Shown piece after piece: positions 1-7,683 of a DNA stretch of 64,000 nt (position 1 is its first letter; each line of letters starts with the position of its first letter). A program made the position numbers and the translations under genes. This DNA is from Actinomycetospora lemnae (lineage in GTDB: Bacteria; Actinomycetota; Actinomycetes; Mycobacteriales; Pseudonocardiaceae). The stretch spans positions 558,001 to 622,000 of the forward strand of contig NZ_JAQZAO010000001.1 of NCBI RefSeq assembly GCF_028737315.1. Direction: 5' to 3'. The notes under the pieces are model-generated. The model was given only the letters and a program-made list of their open reading frames with translations, searched no databases and was not told the DNA's origin.

Positions 1-587
1 ACACCCAGTACTACGGCTGGGCGCTGCGCAACCGCGAGGCGCTGCTGCCCAGCCGCGAGCAGCTCGAGCGCGCCGAGCAGGTCACCCGCGAGGCCCGCGA
101 GCGCCTGCGCGGGCGCACCGACGTCATCTACGTCATCCCCGACTACTACAGCCGCTACCCCAAGCCCTGCATGGGCGGCTGGGGCTCGCGCCAGCTCGTC
201 GTCGGGCCCGAGGGCAACGCCTGGCCGTGCCTGTCGGCCCACGAGCTGCCGCTGCCGCGGGCGAACGTGAACGAGCACGACCTCGGCTGGATCTGGCGGT
301 CCTCCCCGCTGTTCACGGCCTTCCGCGGCACCGACTGGATGCCCGACCCGTGCCGCAGCTGCGAGCGCCGCGAGGTCGACCTCGGTGGCTGTCGCTGCCA
401 GGCCTTCCAGCTCACCGGCGACATGACCCGCACCGATCCGGTCTGCGTCCTCTCACCGGACCGCGGGATCATCGACGCCGCCGTCGAGGCCGCGAACAGC
501 GACGAGGGGCCGGCGGCGCCGACCCGCGAGCCGGTCCTGGTCCCGGTCCCCGCCCTCGTGTCCCGGCCCCACCGCGCGGACGAGTAA
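1..587 (+). CDS. pqqE: PqqE, PQQ biosynthesis radical SAM protein (C-terminal part)
   Basis: The 5' end lies outside the window; the frame is open from base 3, giving 194 visible residues. PqqE is the radical-SAM enzyme that forms the first Glu-Tyr carbon-carbon link on the PqqA peptide during pyrroloquinoline quinone synthesis. The visible part is the SPASM-type C-terminal domain. It has KPCMGGWG (Cys 56), WPC (Cys 76), PDPCRSCERRE (Cys 117 and 120) and GGCRC (Cys 130 and 132), then DPVC, the expected ligand pattern for the auxiliary iron-sulfur clusters. FRGTDWMPDPCRSC is highly characteristic of PqqE. About 30 residues of Pro/Val-rich tail follow the last conserved block. The remaining pqq genes are presumably upstream, outside the window. 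Confidence 0.93.
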   Translation, partial: TQYYGWALRNREALLPSREQLERAEQVTREARERLRGRTDVIYVIPDYYSRYPKPCMGGWGSRQLVVGPEGNAWPCLSAHELPLPRANVNEHDLGWIWRSSPLFTAFRGTDWMPDPCRSCERREVDLGGCRCQAFQLTGDMTRTDPVCVLSPDRGIIDAAVEAANSDEGPAAPTREPVLVPVPALVSRPHRADE

Positions 588-626
588 CGGGTCGGTCGTA
601 CGGGGCGCCGATCCTGCCGAACCGCC

Positions 627-632
627 TACGCT
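627..632 (+). promoter_or_regulatory. Candidate -10 box (TACGCT) for the amphi-Trp gene
   Basis: A TANNNT hexamer lies in the 94-base gap after pqqE. It would place a transcription start near 639 and a leader of about 40 bases ending in a good ribosome site (GGAGA, 672-676) before the ATG at 682. Inferred from pattern only. Confidence 0.3.
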
Positions 633-681
633 CGTCCTCCCCCGGGGTCTCCCGGGTTGGTCCGGAGAGAGGAGACCCGCG

Positions 682-975
682 ATGTCGGGTGGCGGCGGGA
701 AGATCGAGCAGCGGGTGGTCCTGACACGGCAGGAGGCCGCGCGGTGGCTCCACCAGCTCGCGACGGCCCTGGAGAACGGGGGCACCGCGGACGTCGCCCT
801 GGTCGGGCCGACGGTCGCGCTGAACCTGCCCGAGGAGTTCGAGGTCGAGCTGGAGCTCGAGCCCTACGGCGAGAAGATCGAGCTGGAGTTCGAGCTCGTG
901 TGGCCGAACGACCGCGGCGAGCCCTCGTCGGACAGGCCGCGGACCTCCGTCGCCGCGCCCACACCCCTGCGTTGA
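682..975 (+). CDS. amphi-Trp domain-containing protein
   Basis: A 97-residue protein starting at an ATG preceded by GGAGA. Residues 9-70 match the small amphi-Trp domain: a helix with RQEAARWLHQLATALENGG, then beta strands of alternating charged and hydrophobic residues (VELELEPYGEKIELEFEL). The tail is Pro/Ser-rich and probably disordered. The family's biochemical function is not known. It follows pqqE in the same direction but is separated by 94 bases with a possible promoter, so co-transcription is uncertain. Confidence 0.75.
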   Translation: MSGGGGKIEQRVVLTRQEAARWLHQLATALENGGTADVALVGPTVALNLPEEFEVELELEPYGEKIELEFELVWPNDRGEPSSDRPRTSVAAPTPLR

Positions 976-1013
976 CGGTTGCGGCCGGAGGCCGCGTGCA
1001 GTAACCATGCCAC

Positions 1014-1601
1014 GTGTCCGTGATCGCGATCACCTTCGTCGTCATCGCCCTGGCGGAGGTGGCGGACACCAGCGGTCTCGTGACGCTCGTCCTCGCGACC
1101 CGCTTCCCGGCCCGCTGGGTGCTCATCGGTGTCTTCGCCGGGATGCTCGTGCACGTCGGCATCGCGGTGGCGGCGGGCAGCCTCGTCGGTCTGCTCCCGG
1201 AACGTCCCCTCGAGGCGATCCTCGCGGTCATGTTCCTCATCGGAGCGTTCCTCACCCTCCGCGAGGGGCTGGAGGACGACGACGATGACGATGACGACGA
1301 CGAGGAGCGCGAGGCACCGCGGACCCGGTGGGCGGTGGCGGCGACGGCCTTCGGCATCACGGCGCTCTCCGAGCTCGCGGACCCCTCGCAGATCCTCACC
1401 GCGACGCTGACCGCGCAGTACGGCGCCCCGCTGCTCGTCGGCATCGGCTCGCTGCTGGGCCTGTGGGCCGTCTCCGCCCTCGCCATCTACGGGGGCAACC
1501 GGCTCCGGCAGATCGTGCCGGTGAAGTGGGTGGCGATCGTGGCCGCCGCGATCATGGTGATCCTCGCGATCATCAGCGCGGTCGCGGCCATCCGCGGCTG
1601 A
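1014..1601 (+). CDS. GDT1/UPF0016-like membrane protein, degenerate cation motifs
   Basis: 195 residues with about six membrane segments in two related halves, as in the GDT1/TMEM165 (UPF0016) family of Mn/Ca cation-proton exchangers. The family carries an E-x-G-D-K/R-T/S signature in each half. Here the equivalents are EVADTS (residues 15-20) and ELADPS (120-125). The acidic residues remain, but the Gly and the basic residue are lost in both copies. The central cytoplasmic loop has nine consecutive Asp residues (88-96), a possible metal-buffering or sensing element. The GTG at 1014 begins the membrane frame; an ATG at 1007 belongs to another frame. The next transporter-like gene starts 16 bases later, so the two probably form an operon. 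The transported ion is unknown. Confidence 0.72.
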   Translation: MSVIAITFVVIALAEVADTSGLVTLVLATRFPARWVLIGVFAGMLVHVGIAVAAGSLVGLLPERPLEAILAVMFLIGAFLTLREGLEDDDDDDDDDEEREAPRTRWAVAATAFGITALSELADPSQILTATLTAQYGAPLLVGIGSLLGLWAVSALAIYGGNRLRQIVPVKWVAIVAAAIMVILAIISAVAAIRG

Positions 1602-1617
1602 GGCCCGGCCGCTCGTC

Positions 1618-2691
1618 GTGATCCCGATCCTCGCGTTCGTCCTGGGCGTCGCGGTCCTCGTCCACTCCGCCGAGAAGCTCATCGGCCAGCTGGTCGGGGT
1701 CGCGAGCCGGTGGGCGATCTCGCTGTTCCTCGTCGCGCTGGTGTTCACCGGCATCGAGTTCGACGATCTCGCCCTCGGCCTCGCGCTGGGCGTCGAGGAC
1801 CTCCACGAGGTCGCCCTCGGCACCGTCATCGGCACGACGATCGCGATGCCCGGGCTCGTGCTGGCCCTCGCCGCGGTCGTGGCCCCGACGTCGGTGACGG
1901 TGCCCCGCGACTACCTGGCCCTCTACGCCGGCGCCCCCGTCGTCATGTACGCCCTCGCGCTCACGGGGCGCCTGACGGCCCTGACCGGCGCGGGGCTCCT
2001 CGTGCTGTTCGCCGCCTTCGTCGGGTGGATCGCGCTGCGCGAGTACGCCGCGCGGCGGCCCGTGTGGCGCGACGCCGCGCTCTACGAGCAGATCGACCGC
2101 GTGACCCTCGGCGGCGGCATCGCGTCGCGGCGCGGCCGCCCGGAGCCGGCGGGCGGCCCGGCCGGCGCTCCCCCGCCCGGTGTCCGCATCGACGAGGGCT
2201 TCCTGCGCGCCCGCCGGCGCTCCCCCGCGGCCACCGTGGCGCTCGCCGTCCTCGCGCTCGCGGGCCTCGTCGTCGGCGCCACCGTGGCCGGGGCCGGCAC
2301 CGAGGGGATCCTCGAGGAGTTCGCCCTCCCGGGCACCGTCTTCGGCGTCACGGTCGCGACGCTCGCCCTGTCCCTCGAGGACCTCCTGCTCACCGTCGAG
2401 CCCGCCCGCCGCGGCGCGCCCGAGATCGGCGTCGCGAACGTCGTCGGCAGCGTCGTGTTCTCGGTGACCGGCAAGCTCGGGATCCTGCTGCTGGCCGGCG
2501 GCACGATGGTCGTCACCGACGAGGTCGTGCGCTGGCACCTGCCGGTGCTCGTGCTCCTGACCGCGACGTCGGCGGTGTTCCTCGCGTCCGGGCGGCTGCG
2601 CCGTCGCCACGGGGTCGTGCTGCTCGCCGCGTACCTCGCCTACGTCGTGGTCAGCCTGGTGGTCGTCGGCGGGGTCCCGGTCGGGGACTGA
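1618..2691 (+). CDS. CaCA-type cation exchanger-like membrane protein, degenerate alpha repeats
   Basis: 357 residues with about ten membrane segments in two halves split by a hydrophilic loop (about 141-205), the architecture of Ca/Na:cation antiporters of the YrbG type. The first repeat reads FTGIEFDDLALGLALG (43-58) then GTVIGTTIA. The second reads TLALSLEDLLLTV (248-260) then VANVVGSVVFS. Standard members have G-x-S-x-PE in these places; here the pair is replaced by DD and ED, so acidic ligands persist without the Pro-Glu. A GTG start lies 16 bases after the GDT1-like gene. Together they look like a two-gene cation-handling unit. The ion and even transport activity are inference. Confidence 0.68.
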   Translation: MIPILAFVLGVAVLVHSAEKLIGQLVGVASRWAISLFLVALVFTGIEFDDLALGLALGVEDLHEVALGTVIGTTIAMPGLVLALAAVVAPTSVTVPRDYLALYAGAPVVMYALALTGRLTALTGAGLLVLFAAFVGWIALREYAARRPVWRDAALYEQIDRVTLGGGIASRRGRPEPAGGPAGAPPPGVRIDEGFLRARRRSPAATVALAVLALAGLVVGATVAGAGTEGILEEFALPGTVFGVTVATLALSLEDLLLTVEPARRGAPEIGVANVVGSVVFSVTGKLGILLLAGGTMVVTDEVVRWHLPVLVLLTATSAVFLASGRLRRRHGVVLLAAYLAYVVVSLVVVGGVPVGD

Positions 2692-2711
2692 GTGGTGCTC
2701 CCGACCGGGAC
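2674..2711. terminator. Bidirectional hairpin between convergent genes
   Basis: Perfect 12-bp inverted repeat: GTCCCGGTCGGG at 2674-2685 pairs with CCCGACCGGGAC at 2700-2711, with a 14-base loop. It spans the stop codon of the exchanger gene (2689-2691) and sits just outside the stop of fdhA (2722), so it can serve both strands. Confidence 0.7.
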
Positions 2712-2721
2712 GCCGAGGTGC

Positions 2722-3936
2722 TCAGGCCGCGATCGATCCGTGCGGGTCGATGACGAACTTCTTCGCCACGCCCGAGTCGAACTGGGCGTAGCCCTGGGGG
2801 GCGTCGTCGAGCGAGATGACGGTCGCGTTGACCGCCTTCCCGATCTGCACGCGGTCGCGCAGGATCGCGTTCATCAGCTGCCGGTGGTAGCGCATCACGG
2901 GGCACTGGCCGGTGGTGAACGAGTGCGACTTCGCCCAGCCCAGACCGATGCGGATCGACAGGCTGCCCTCCTTGGCGGCGTCGTCGGAGGCCCCGGGGTC
3001 GCCGGTGACGTAGAGACCCGGGATGCCGAGCTTCCCGGCCGCCCGCGTGATCTCCATGATGGAGTTGAGGACCGTCGCCGGCTGCTCCTTGTCCGAGTCC
3101 TTGCCGTGACCGCGCGCCTCGAACCCGACCGCGTCGACCGAGGCGTCGACCACCGGCTCGCCGACGATCTGCTCGATCTTCTCCGGCAGCGTGCCCTCCT
3201 CCGTGAGGTCGACGGTCTCCGCGCCGATCACCTCCCGCGCGTGCCGGAGGCGCTCCTCGTTCATGTCCCCGACGATCACCGCGGCGGCCCCGAGCAGCTG
3301 CGCCGACGCCGCGGCGGCGAGGCCCACGGGCCCGGCGCCGGCGATGTAGACGGTCGAACCGGTGGTCACGCCCGCGGTGACGCAGCCGTGGTAGCCGGTG
3401 GGGAAGATGTCCGACAGCATCGTCAGGTCGAGGATCTTCTCCATCGCCTGATCGCGGTCGGGGAACTTCAGCAGGTTCCAGTCGGCGTACGGGACCATCA
3501 CGTACTCGGCCTGGCCGCCCTGCCAGCCGCCCATGTCGACGTAGCCGTACGCCGAGCCCGGGCGCTCGGGGTTGACGTTGAGACAGACGCCGGTGTGGCC
3601 CTCCTTGCACATCCGGCAGCGCCCGCAGGCGATGTTGAAGGGGGCCGAGACGAGGTCGCCCTGCTGGATGAACTCGACGTCGCGGCCGACCTCGACGACC
3701 TCGCCGGTGATCTCGTGGCCCAGGATCAGCCCGGGCGGCGCCGTGGTCCGGCCGCGGACCATGTGCTGGTCGGACCCGCAGATGTTGGTGGCGACGAGCT
3801 TGAGGATCACCCCGTGCGGGCACTGCCGCCCGACGTTGGCGGGGTTCACCCCCGGCCCGTCCTTGAGCTCCAGGCTCGGGTACTCGATGTCCTGGATCTC
3901 GACCTTCATCGGTTCGATGTACGCAACGGCCTTCAT
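2722..3936 (-). CDS. fdhA: Glutathione-independent formaldehyde dehydrogenase (zinc MDR family)
   Basis: 404 residues, close to the 398 of Pseudomonas putida FdhA. The enzyme oxidises formaldehyde to formate with tightly bound NAD and no thiol cofactor. Visible features: catalytic zinc ligands in ICGSDQH (Cys 53) and GHE (His 74); the structural zinc knuckle CGRCRMC...C (Cys 104, 107, 110, 118); and a Rossmann motif GAGPVGLAAAASAQLLG. GGWQGGQAEYVMVPYADWNLLKF and the LGWAKSHSFTTGQCPV region are typical of FdhA rather than of thiol-dependent enzymes. The ATG has a good ribosome site (GGAGG, 8 bases upstream). It stands alone, converging on the transporter pair. Most mycothiol-containing actinobacteria use a mycothiol-dependent enzyme, so this may be an additional route. 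Confidence 0.88.
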   Translation of the reverse strand: MKAVAYIEPMKVEIQDIEYPSLELKDGPGVNPANVGRQCPHGVILKLVATNICGSDQHMVRGRTTAPPGLILGHEITGEVVEVGRDVEFIQQGDLVSAPFNIACGRCRMCKEGHTGVCLNVNPERPGSAYGYVDMGGWQGGQAEYVMVPYADWNLLKFPDRDQAMEKILDLTMLSDIFPTGYHGCVTAGVTTGSTVYIAGAGPVGLAAAASAQLLGAAAVIVGDMNEERLRHAREVIGAETVDLTEEGTLPEKIEQIVGEPVVDASVDAVGFEARGHGKDSDKEQPATVLNSIMEITRAAGKLGIPGLYVTGDPGASDDAAKEGSLSIRIGLGWAKSHSFTTGQCPVMRYHRQLMNAILRDRVQIGKAVNATVISLDDAPQGYAQFDSGVAKKFVIDPHGSIAA

Positions 3937-4098
3937 GGGCGTTCCTCCGAGGGGTGTCTGCGCTGACCGGGACGGCCGGCGGGCCGCCGTGGTGGGCTGA
4001 CGGTCCGATCCTCCGGGTACCTGTGGCCTCTGTCACTCACACCCTCGCAGGAGAGGAAGGCGTCGAACGGACGCGTCAGGTGCGCGTGCCGGCCGCCC

Positions 4099-4701
4099 TC
4101 ACGGCACCCCGGCGGCCACGAGCACCGCCGTCGTCACCCCCGCGCCCACGACCAGCCCGGCCGCGACCTGGGCGAGGGTGTGCGCGCGCAGCACCAGGCG
4201 CGCCCAGCCCACGAGCGGCACGGCCAGCCAGGACAGCGCCCACCACCCGCCGCCGAGCAGCGTGAGCACCGCGGCCGCCGCGGCGACGACGGCGGTGTGG
4301 AAGCTGACCTTCCAGACGAGCGTGATCGCGGTGGCGACGACGACCGTGACGAGCACCGCCACCTGCAGCGCGGCGATCGCCCGGGGCGCGCCGGCGACGA
4401 GCAGCACCACCACGCCCGTCGCGACCGAGAGCGCCGCGAGCCCCAGCGGGACCGCCCGCTGCTCGCGCTCGCGCAGGTGGTGGTCGGTGTAGCGCCCGGA
4501 GCGCACGCCGCGGTCGACGATGAACGCCGGGATCGCGACGGTGAAGACCATGCCGATCAGCGACCACGCGACGCCGACCGGGCCCGCGGCCAGCGCCCCG
4601 ACCACCGGGTAGAGGACGGCGAGCAGCAGGGTCGGCGACGTCGCCGTCGTGACGCCCGCGGCGATGCGGCGGGCGGGCGTGGTCACCTCGACGGCCGTCA
4701 C
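4099..4701 (-). CDS. PAP2-like integral membrane protein
   Basis: 200 residues from the GTG at 4701, with about five membrane segments. The C-terminal half resembles type 2 phosphatidic acid phosphatases: KVSFH (131-135) at the place of the PSGH motif, and ARLVLRAHTLAQVAAG (167-182) at the place of S/R-x5-H-x3-D, keeping Arg and His. The final Asp is a Gln and the PSGH Ser/Gly are changed, so catalysis is doubtful. The start is supported by TAGGCT ending 7 bases before the GTG, indicating a leaderless transcript. The longer reading frame upstream would cover the divergent NUDIX gene and is rejected. Confidence 0.62.
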   Translation of the reverse strand: MTAVEVTTPARRIAAGVTTATSPTLLLAVLYPVVGALAAGPVGVAWSLIGMVFTVAIPAFIVDRGVRSGRYTDHHLREREQRAVPLGLAALSVATGVVVLLVAGAPRAIAALQVAVLVTVVVATAITLVWKVSFHTAVVAAAAAVLTLLGGGWWALSWLAVPLVGWARLVLRAHTLAQVAAGLVVGAGVTTAVLVAAGVP

Positions 4702-4707
4702 GCGCCG

Positions 4708-4714
4708 TAGCCTA
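4708..4714. promoter_or_regulatory. Overlapping divergent -10 boxes (TAGCCTA)
   Basis: The seven bases TAGCCTA read TAGCCT on + and TAGGCT on -. The minus hexamer ends 7 bases before the PAP2-like GTG at 4701 (leaderless). The plus hexamer leaves about 20 bases of leader with GGAGGAGG before the NUDIX GTG at 4739. Inference from spacing. Confidence 0.45.
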
Positions 4715-4738
4715 GGCGGCCGAGACGGAGGAGGACGC

Positions 4739-5125
4739 GTGAGTCGGCAGGTGCACCTCGTGCTGGCCGTGGTGACGGCACCCCCGGGCCGGCTCCTGCT
4801 CGTCCACCGCCCCGGGGAGATGCCGCCGGCGGTCCTGCCGGGCGGGCGCCCCCAGGACAAGGAGTCCCCCGGCGCGACCGCCGCCCGCGGCTGCCTCGAG
4901 GAGACCGGCGTGGAGGTCCGGGCCGGGCGCCAGCTCGGGCGCTTCAACCACGACGGCATCGTCACGATCTACGTCGCCGCGAGCCCGGTGCACCCCGTCG
5001 ACCCCGAGGGGATCCCGGACAGCGTGCGCGCCGCCTGGTACCTCCACGACCAGGTCGACATGGTGCTCCCCGACCTGTGGGCGCCGGTGCGCGCCCACCT
5101 GGACAAGACGATCCGGCGGCGCTGA
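4739..5125 (+). CDS. NUDIX hydrolase
   Basis: 128 residues from a GTG with a strong ribosome site (GGAGGAGG, 4 bases upstream). Residues 42-64 form the NUDIX box: GRPQDKE-SPGATAA-RGCLEETGV matches G-x5-E-x7-R-E-U-x-E-E-x-G-U except that the Glu after Arg is Gly. The essential EExG metal-binding end is intact. Members hydrolyse nucleoside diphosphates linked to another group; the substrate here cannot be told. It is transcribed divergently from the PAP2-like gene, and its stop is one base from the stop of RNase J on the other strand. Confidence 0.82.
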   Translation: MSRQVHLVLAVVTAPPGRLLLVHRPGEMPPAVLPGGRPQDKESPGATAARGCLEETGVEVRAGRQLGRFNHDGIVTIYVAASPVHPVDPEGIPDSVRAAWYLHDQVDMVLPDLWAPVRAHLDKTIRRR

Positions 5126-5126
5126 G

Positions 5127-6932
5127 CTAGACCGGCAGGACCGTCGGGACGATCATCGGCCGGCGCCGGTAGGTCTCCCCCACCCAGCGCCCGACGACGC
5201 GACGCACCGCCTGGGCGATGCGGTGGGTGTCGGTGATCCCCTCGGCCTCGGTGCGCGAGAGCTCCATCTCGACGAGCGAGACGACGTCCTCGAGCGCCTT
5301 CGGGTCGTCGGAGAACCCGCGCCCGGAGATGCGCGGCGGGGCGACCGCGCGACCGGTCGCGGCCTCGACGGCGACGGTGATCGCGATGAAGCCGCCCTCG
5401 CCGAGCACGAGCCGGTCCGACAGCGTCGACTCGCCGACGTCGCCGACCTGGTTGCCGTCGACGTAGACGTGACCGACCTCGACCCGCCCGCTGATCGCCG
5501 CGCGCCCGTCGACGAGGTCGACGACGACGCCGTCCTCGGCGATGACGACGTTCTCGACCCCCGTCCGGCGCGCGATCTCGGCGTTGGCGCGCAGGTGGCG
5601 CCACTCCCCGTGGACGGGCATGACGTTGCGCGGGCGCAGGGCGTTGTAGAGGAACAGCAGCTCACCGGCCGACGCGTGACCCGACACGTGCACGCGCGCG
5701 ACACCGGAGTGCACGACCTCGGCCCCGAGCCGGGTCAGGCCGTTGATGACGGCGAACACCGCGGTCTCGTTGCCGGGGATCAGGCTCGAGAGCAGGACGA
5801 CCGTGTCCCCGGGCACGATCGTGATCTGGCGGTGGTCGCCGCGGGCCATGCGCCCGAGCGCCGACAGCGGCTCGCCCTGGGAGCCCGTCGACACGAGCAC
5901 GACGTCCTTCTCGGGCATCGCGAGCGCGTCGTCGAGGTCGACGAGCAGGCCCTCGGGCACGCGCAGCAGGCCCAGGTCGCTCGCGATGCCCATGTTGCGG
6001 ACCATCGAGCGACCGGTGAAGCAGACCTTCCGCCCGTGGTGCGCGGCGGCGTCGAGGATCTGCTGCACGCGGTGCACGTGGCTCGCGAAGCACGCGACGA
6101 TGAGGCGGCTCGGCGCCTTGCGGAACACGTCGTCGATCACCGGGGCGATGTCGCGCTCCGGGGTGACGAAGCCGGGCACCTCGGCGTTGGTCGAGTCGAC
6201 GAGCAGCAGGTCGACGCCCTCGTCGCCGAGGCGCGAGAAGCCGGCCAGGTCGGTGAGGCGCCCGTCGAGGGGCAGCTGGTCGAGCTTGATGTCACCGGTG
6301 TGCAGCACGGTGCCGCCGGGGGTGCGCACGGCGACGGCCAGGGCGTCCGGGATCGAGTGGTTGACCGCGAAGAACTCGCAGTCGAACGTGCCGTGGTGGT
6401 TGCGCTCGCCCTCGCGGACCTCGAGCAGGCGCGGGGTGAGCTGGTGCTCCCGGCACTTGGCCGCGACCAGCGCGAGCGTGAAGCGCGACCCGACGACGAG
6501 CAGGTCGGGGCGCTGGCGCAGCAGGAACGGCACGGCGCCGATGTGGTCCTCGTGCCCGTGGGTGAGCACGAGCGCGTCGACGTCGTCGAGGCGGTCCTCG
6601 ACGGCCCGGAAGTCGGGCAGGATCAGGTCGACGCCGGGCGAGTCCTCGGACGGGAAGAGCACACCGCAGTCGACGATCAGCAGGCGGCCGCCGTACTCGA
6701 GCACGGTCATGTTGCGCCCGATCTCGCCGATGCCCCCGAGGGCGACGACGCGCAGTGCGCCCTCCGGTGTCGGCGGCGGGGTGCCCTCGGAGCCCGGGAC
6801 CGACTGCGTCGGCACCCCGGAGCCCCGCGCGCAGTCGTGACTCGCGTGGTCGTGCTGCTGGTTCTGCTGCTGGTTCTGGTGCTGGCCCTGCTGCTGACCC
6901 TGCTCGGGCCGGCGGGCGGTGGAACGGCTCAT
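5127..6932 (-). CDS. rnj: Ribonuclease J
   Basis: 601 residues. RNase J is a metallo-beta-lactamase/beta-CASP ribonuclease with endo- and 5'-3' exonuclease activity in mRNA decay and rRNA processing. The core begins near residue 60 (LRVVALGGIGEIGRNM). The zinc motif HGHEDHIGA lies at 125-133, with GDIKLD and the beta-CASP motifs following, and the C-terminal domain is present. The ATG at 6932 starts a 58-residue extension rich in Gln, Asn and His (residues 11-33), much more polar than the core. The reading frame continues upstream, but codons before this ATG cross the neighbouring gene's stop region. It corresponds to M. tuberculosis Rv2752c. Confidence 0.92.
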   Translation of the reverse strand: MSRSTARRPEQGQQQGQHQNQQQNQQHDHASHDCARGSGVPTQSVPGSEGTPPPTPEGALRVVALGGIGEIGRNMTVLEYGGRLLIVDCGVLFPSEDSPGVDLILPDFRAVEDRLDDVDALVLTHGHEDHIGAVPFLLRQRPDLLVVGSRFTLALVAAKCREHQLTPRLLEVREGERNHHGTFDCEFFAVNHSIPDALAVAVRTPGGTVLHTGDIKLDQLPLDGRLTDLAGFSRLGDEGVDLLLVDSTNAEVPGFVTPERDIAPVIDDVFRKAPSRLIVACFASHVHRVQQILDAAAHHGRKVCFTGRSMVRNMGIASDLGLLRVPEGLLVDLDDALAMPEKDVVLVSTGSQGEPLSALGRMARGDHRQITIVPGDTVVLLSSLIPGNETAVFAVINGLTRLGAEVVHSGVARVHVSGHASAGELLFLYNALRPRNVMPVHGEWRHLRANAEIARRTGVENVVIAEDGVVVDLVDGRAAISGRVEVGHVYVDGNQVGDVGESTLSDRLVLGEGGFIAITVAVEAATGRAVAPPRISGRGFSDDPKALEDVVSLVEMELSRTEAEGITDTHRIAQAVRRVVGRWVGETYRRRPMIVPTVLPV

Positions 6933-7008
6933 CGGGCGGTCCCGGGGAAGGGACGCGGGAGACGGGCGGTGATCGGGTCCTCCTGGTACGGAATGCGGTG
7001 CGGGGCCC

Positions 7009-7641
7009 TCACAGGCCCCGGTCGAGTGCCATGACGGTGGCGACGTCGGCGGGCTCACCCTCGGGGTGCACCACGCACTCGTCGCGGCCGGCCGCGTGCA
7101 GCAGCAGCTCGCCGGGCTCACCGGTCAGGATGACCGTGCGCGGCCCCGAGCGCACGGCGTGCTCCTCGCCGTCGGGGCGGCGCAGCGTCACGGCCACCGG
7201 GCTGGAGCGGTAGCTCAGGCGACCGAGCAGGCCGACCATGCGCCACAGCTGCCGGTCGCGGGCCTCGTCCGGCGGGCGCGGCGACCAGCCGGCCTGGGCG
7301 CGGCGCACGTCCTCGTGGTGGATGAAGAACTCCTGGACGTCGACGACGCGCAGCGGCGGCAGCGCCATCGGGCTCCAGAACGGCGGCCCGGAGCGCAGGG
7401 TGGCCACCAGCTCGCCGAAGTCGCCGCGCGCGATCGACGCCTGCACGTGCTCGGTCCAGCTCGCGAGCGGCGGGATGAGGATGCCGGGCGCGGCGTCGGG
7501 GCGGCGCTCGCGGGTCACCAGGTGCGCGAGCAGGTCACGGGTGGTCCAGCCCCCGCACAGCGTCGGTTCGTCGGGGCCGAGCCGCAGGAACAGGTCGGCG
7601 AGATCGCGACGCTCGGCGTCGGCGATCTGGGCGGCACTCAT
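7009..7641 (-). CDS. TIGR03085-type DinB/MDMPI-fold protein
   Basis: 210 residues. The N-terminal four-helix region (DLFLRLGPDEPTLCGGWTTRDLLAHLV) is the mycothiol-dependent maleylpyruvate isomerase/DinB fold. VVDVQEFFIHHEDVRRAQ supplies His residues typical of the metal site in the actinobacterial TIGR03085 group. No specific reaction is known; a mycothiol-related role is plausible for the fold. I chose the ATG at 7641 because GTAGGGA is well spaced from it; a GTG at 7647 is also possible. In mycobacteria the slot between rnj and thyX is occupied by dapA, which is absent here. Confidence 0.75.
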   Translation of the reverse strand: MSAAQIADAERRDLADLFLRLGPDEPTLCGGWTTRDLLAHLVTRERRPDAAPGILIPPLASWTEHVQASIARGDFGELVATLRSGPPFWSPMALPPLRVVDVQEFFIHHEDVRRAQAGWSPRPPDEARDRQLWRMVGLLGRLSYRSSPVAVTLRRPDGEEHAVRSGPRTVILTGEPGELLLHAAGRDECVVHPEGEPADVATVMALDRGL

Positions 7642-7683
7642 GGTCACTCCCTACCCGTTCCGTCGCCGGGCCCTCGCCCCGTC

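Noticed and set aside
5223..7034. 603-codon plus-strand frame
   Set aside because: Antisense shadow of RNase J.
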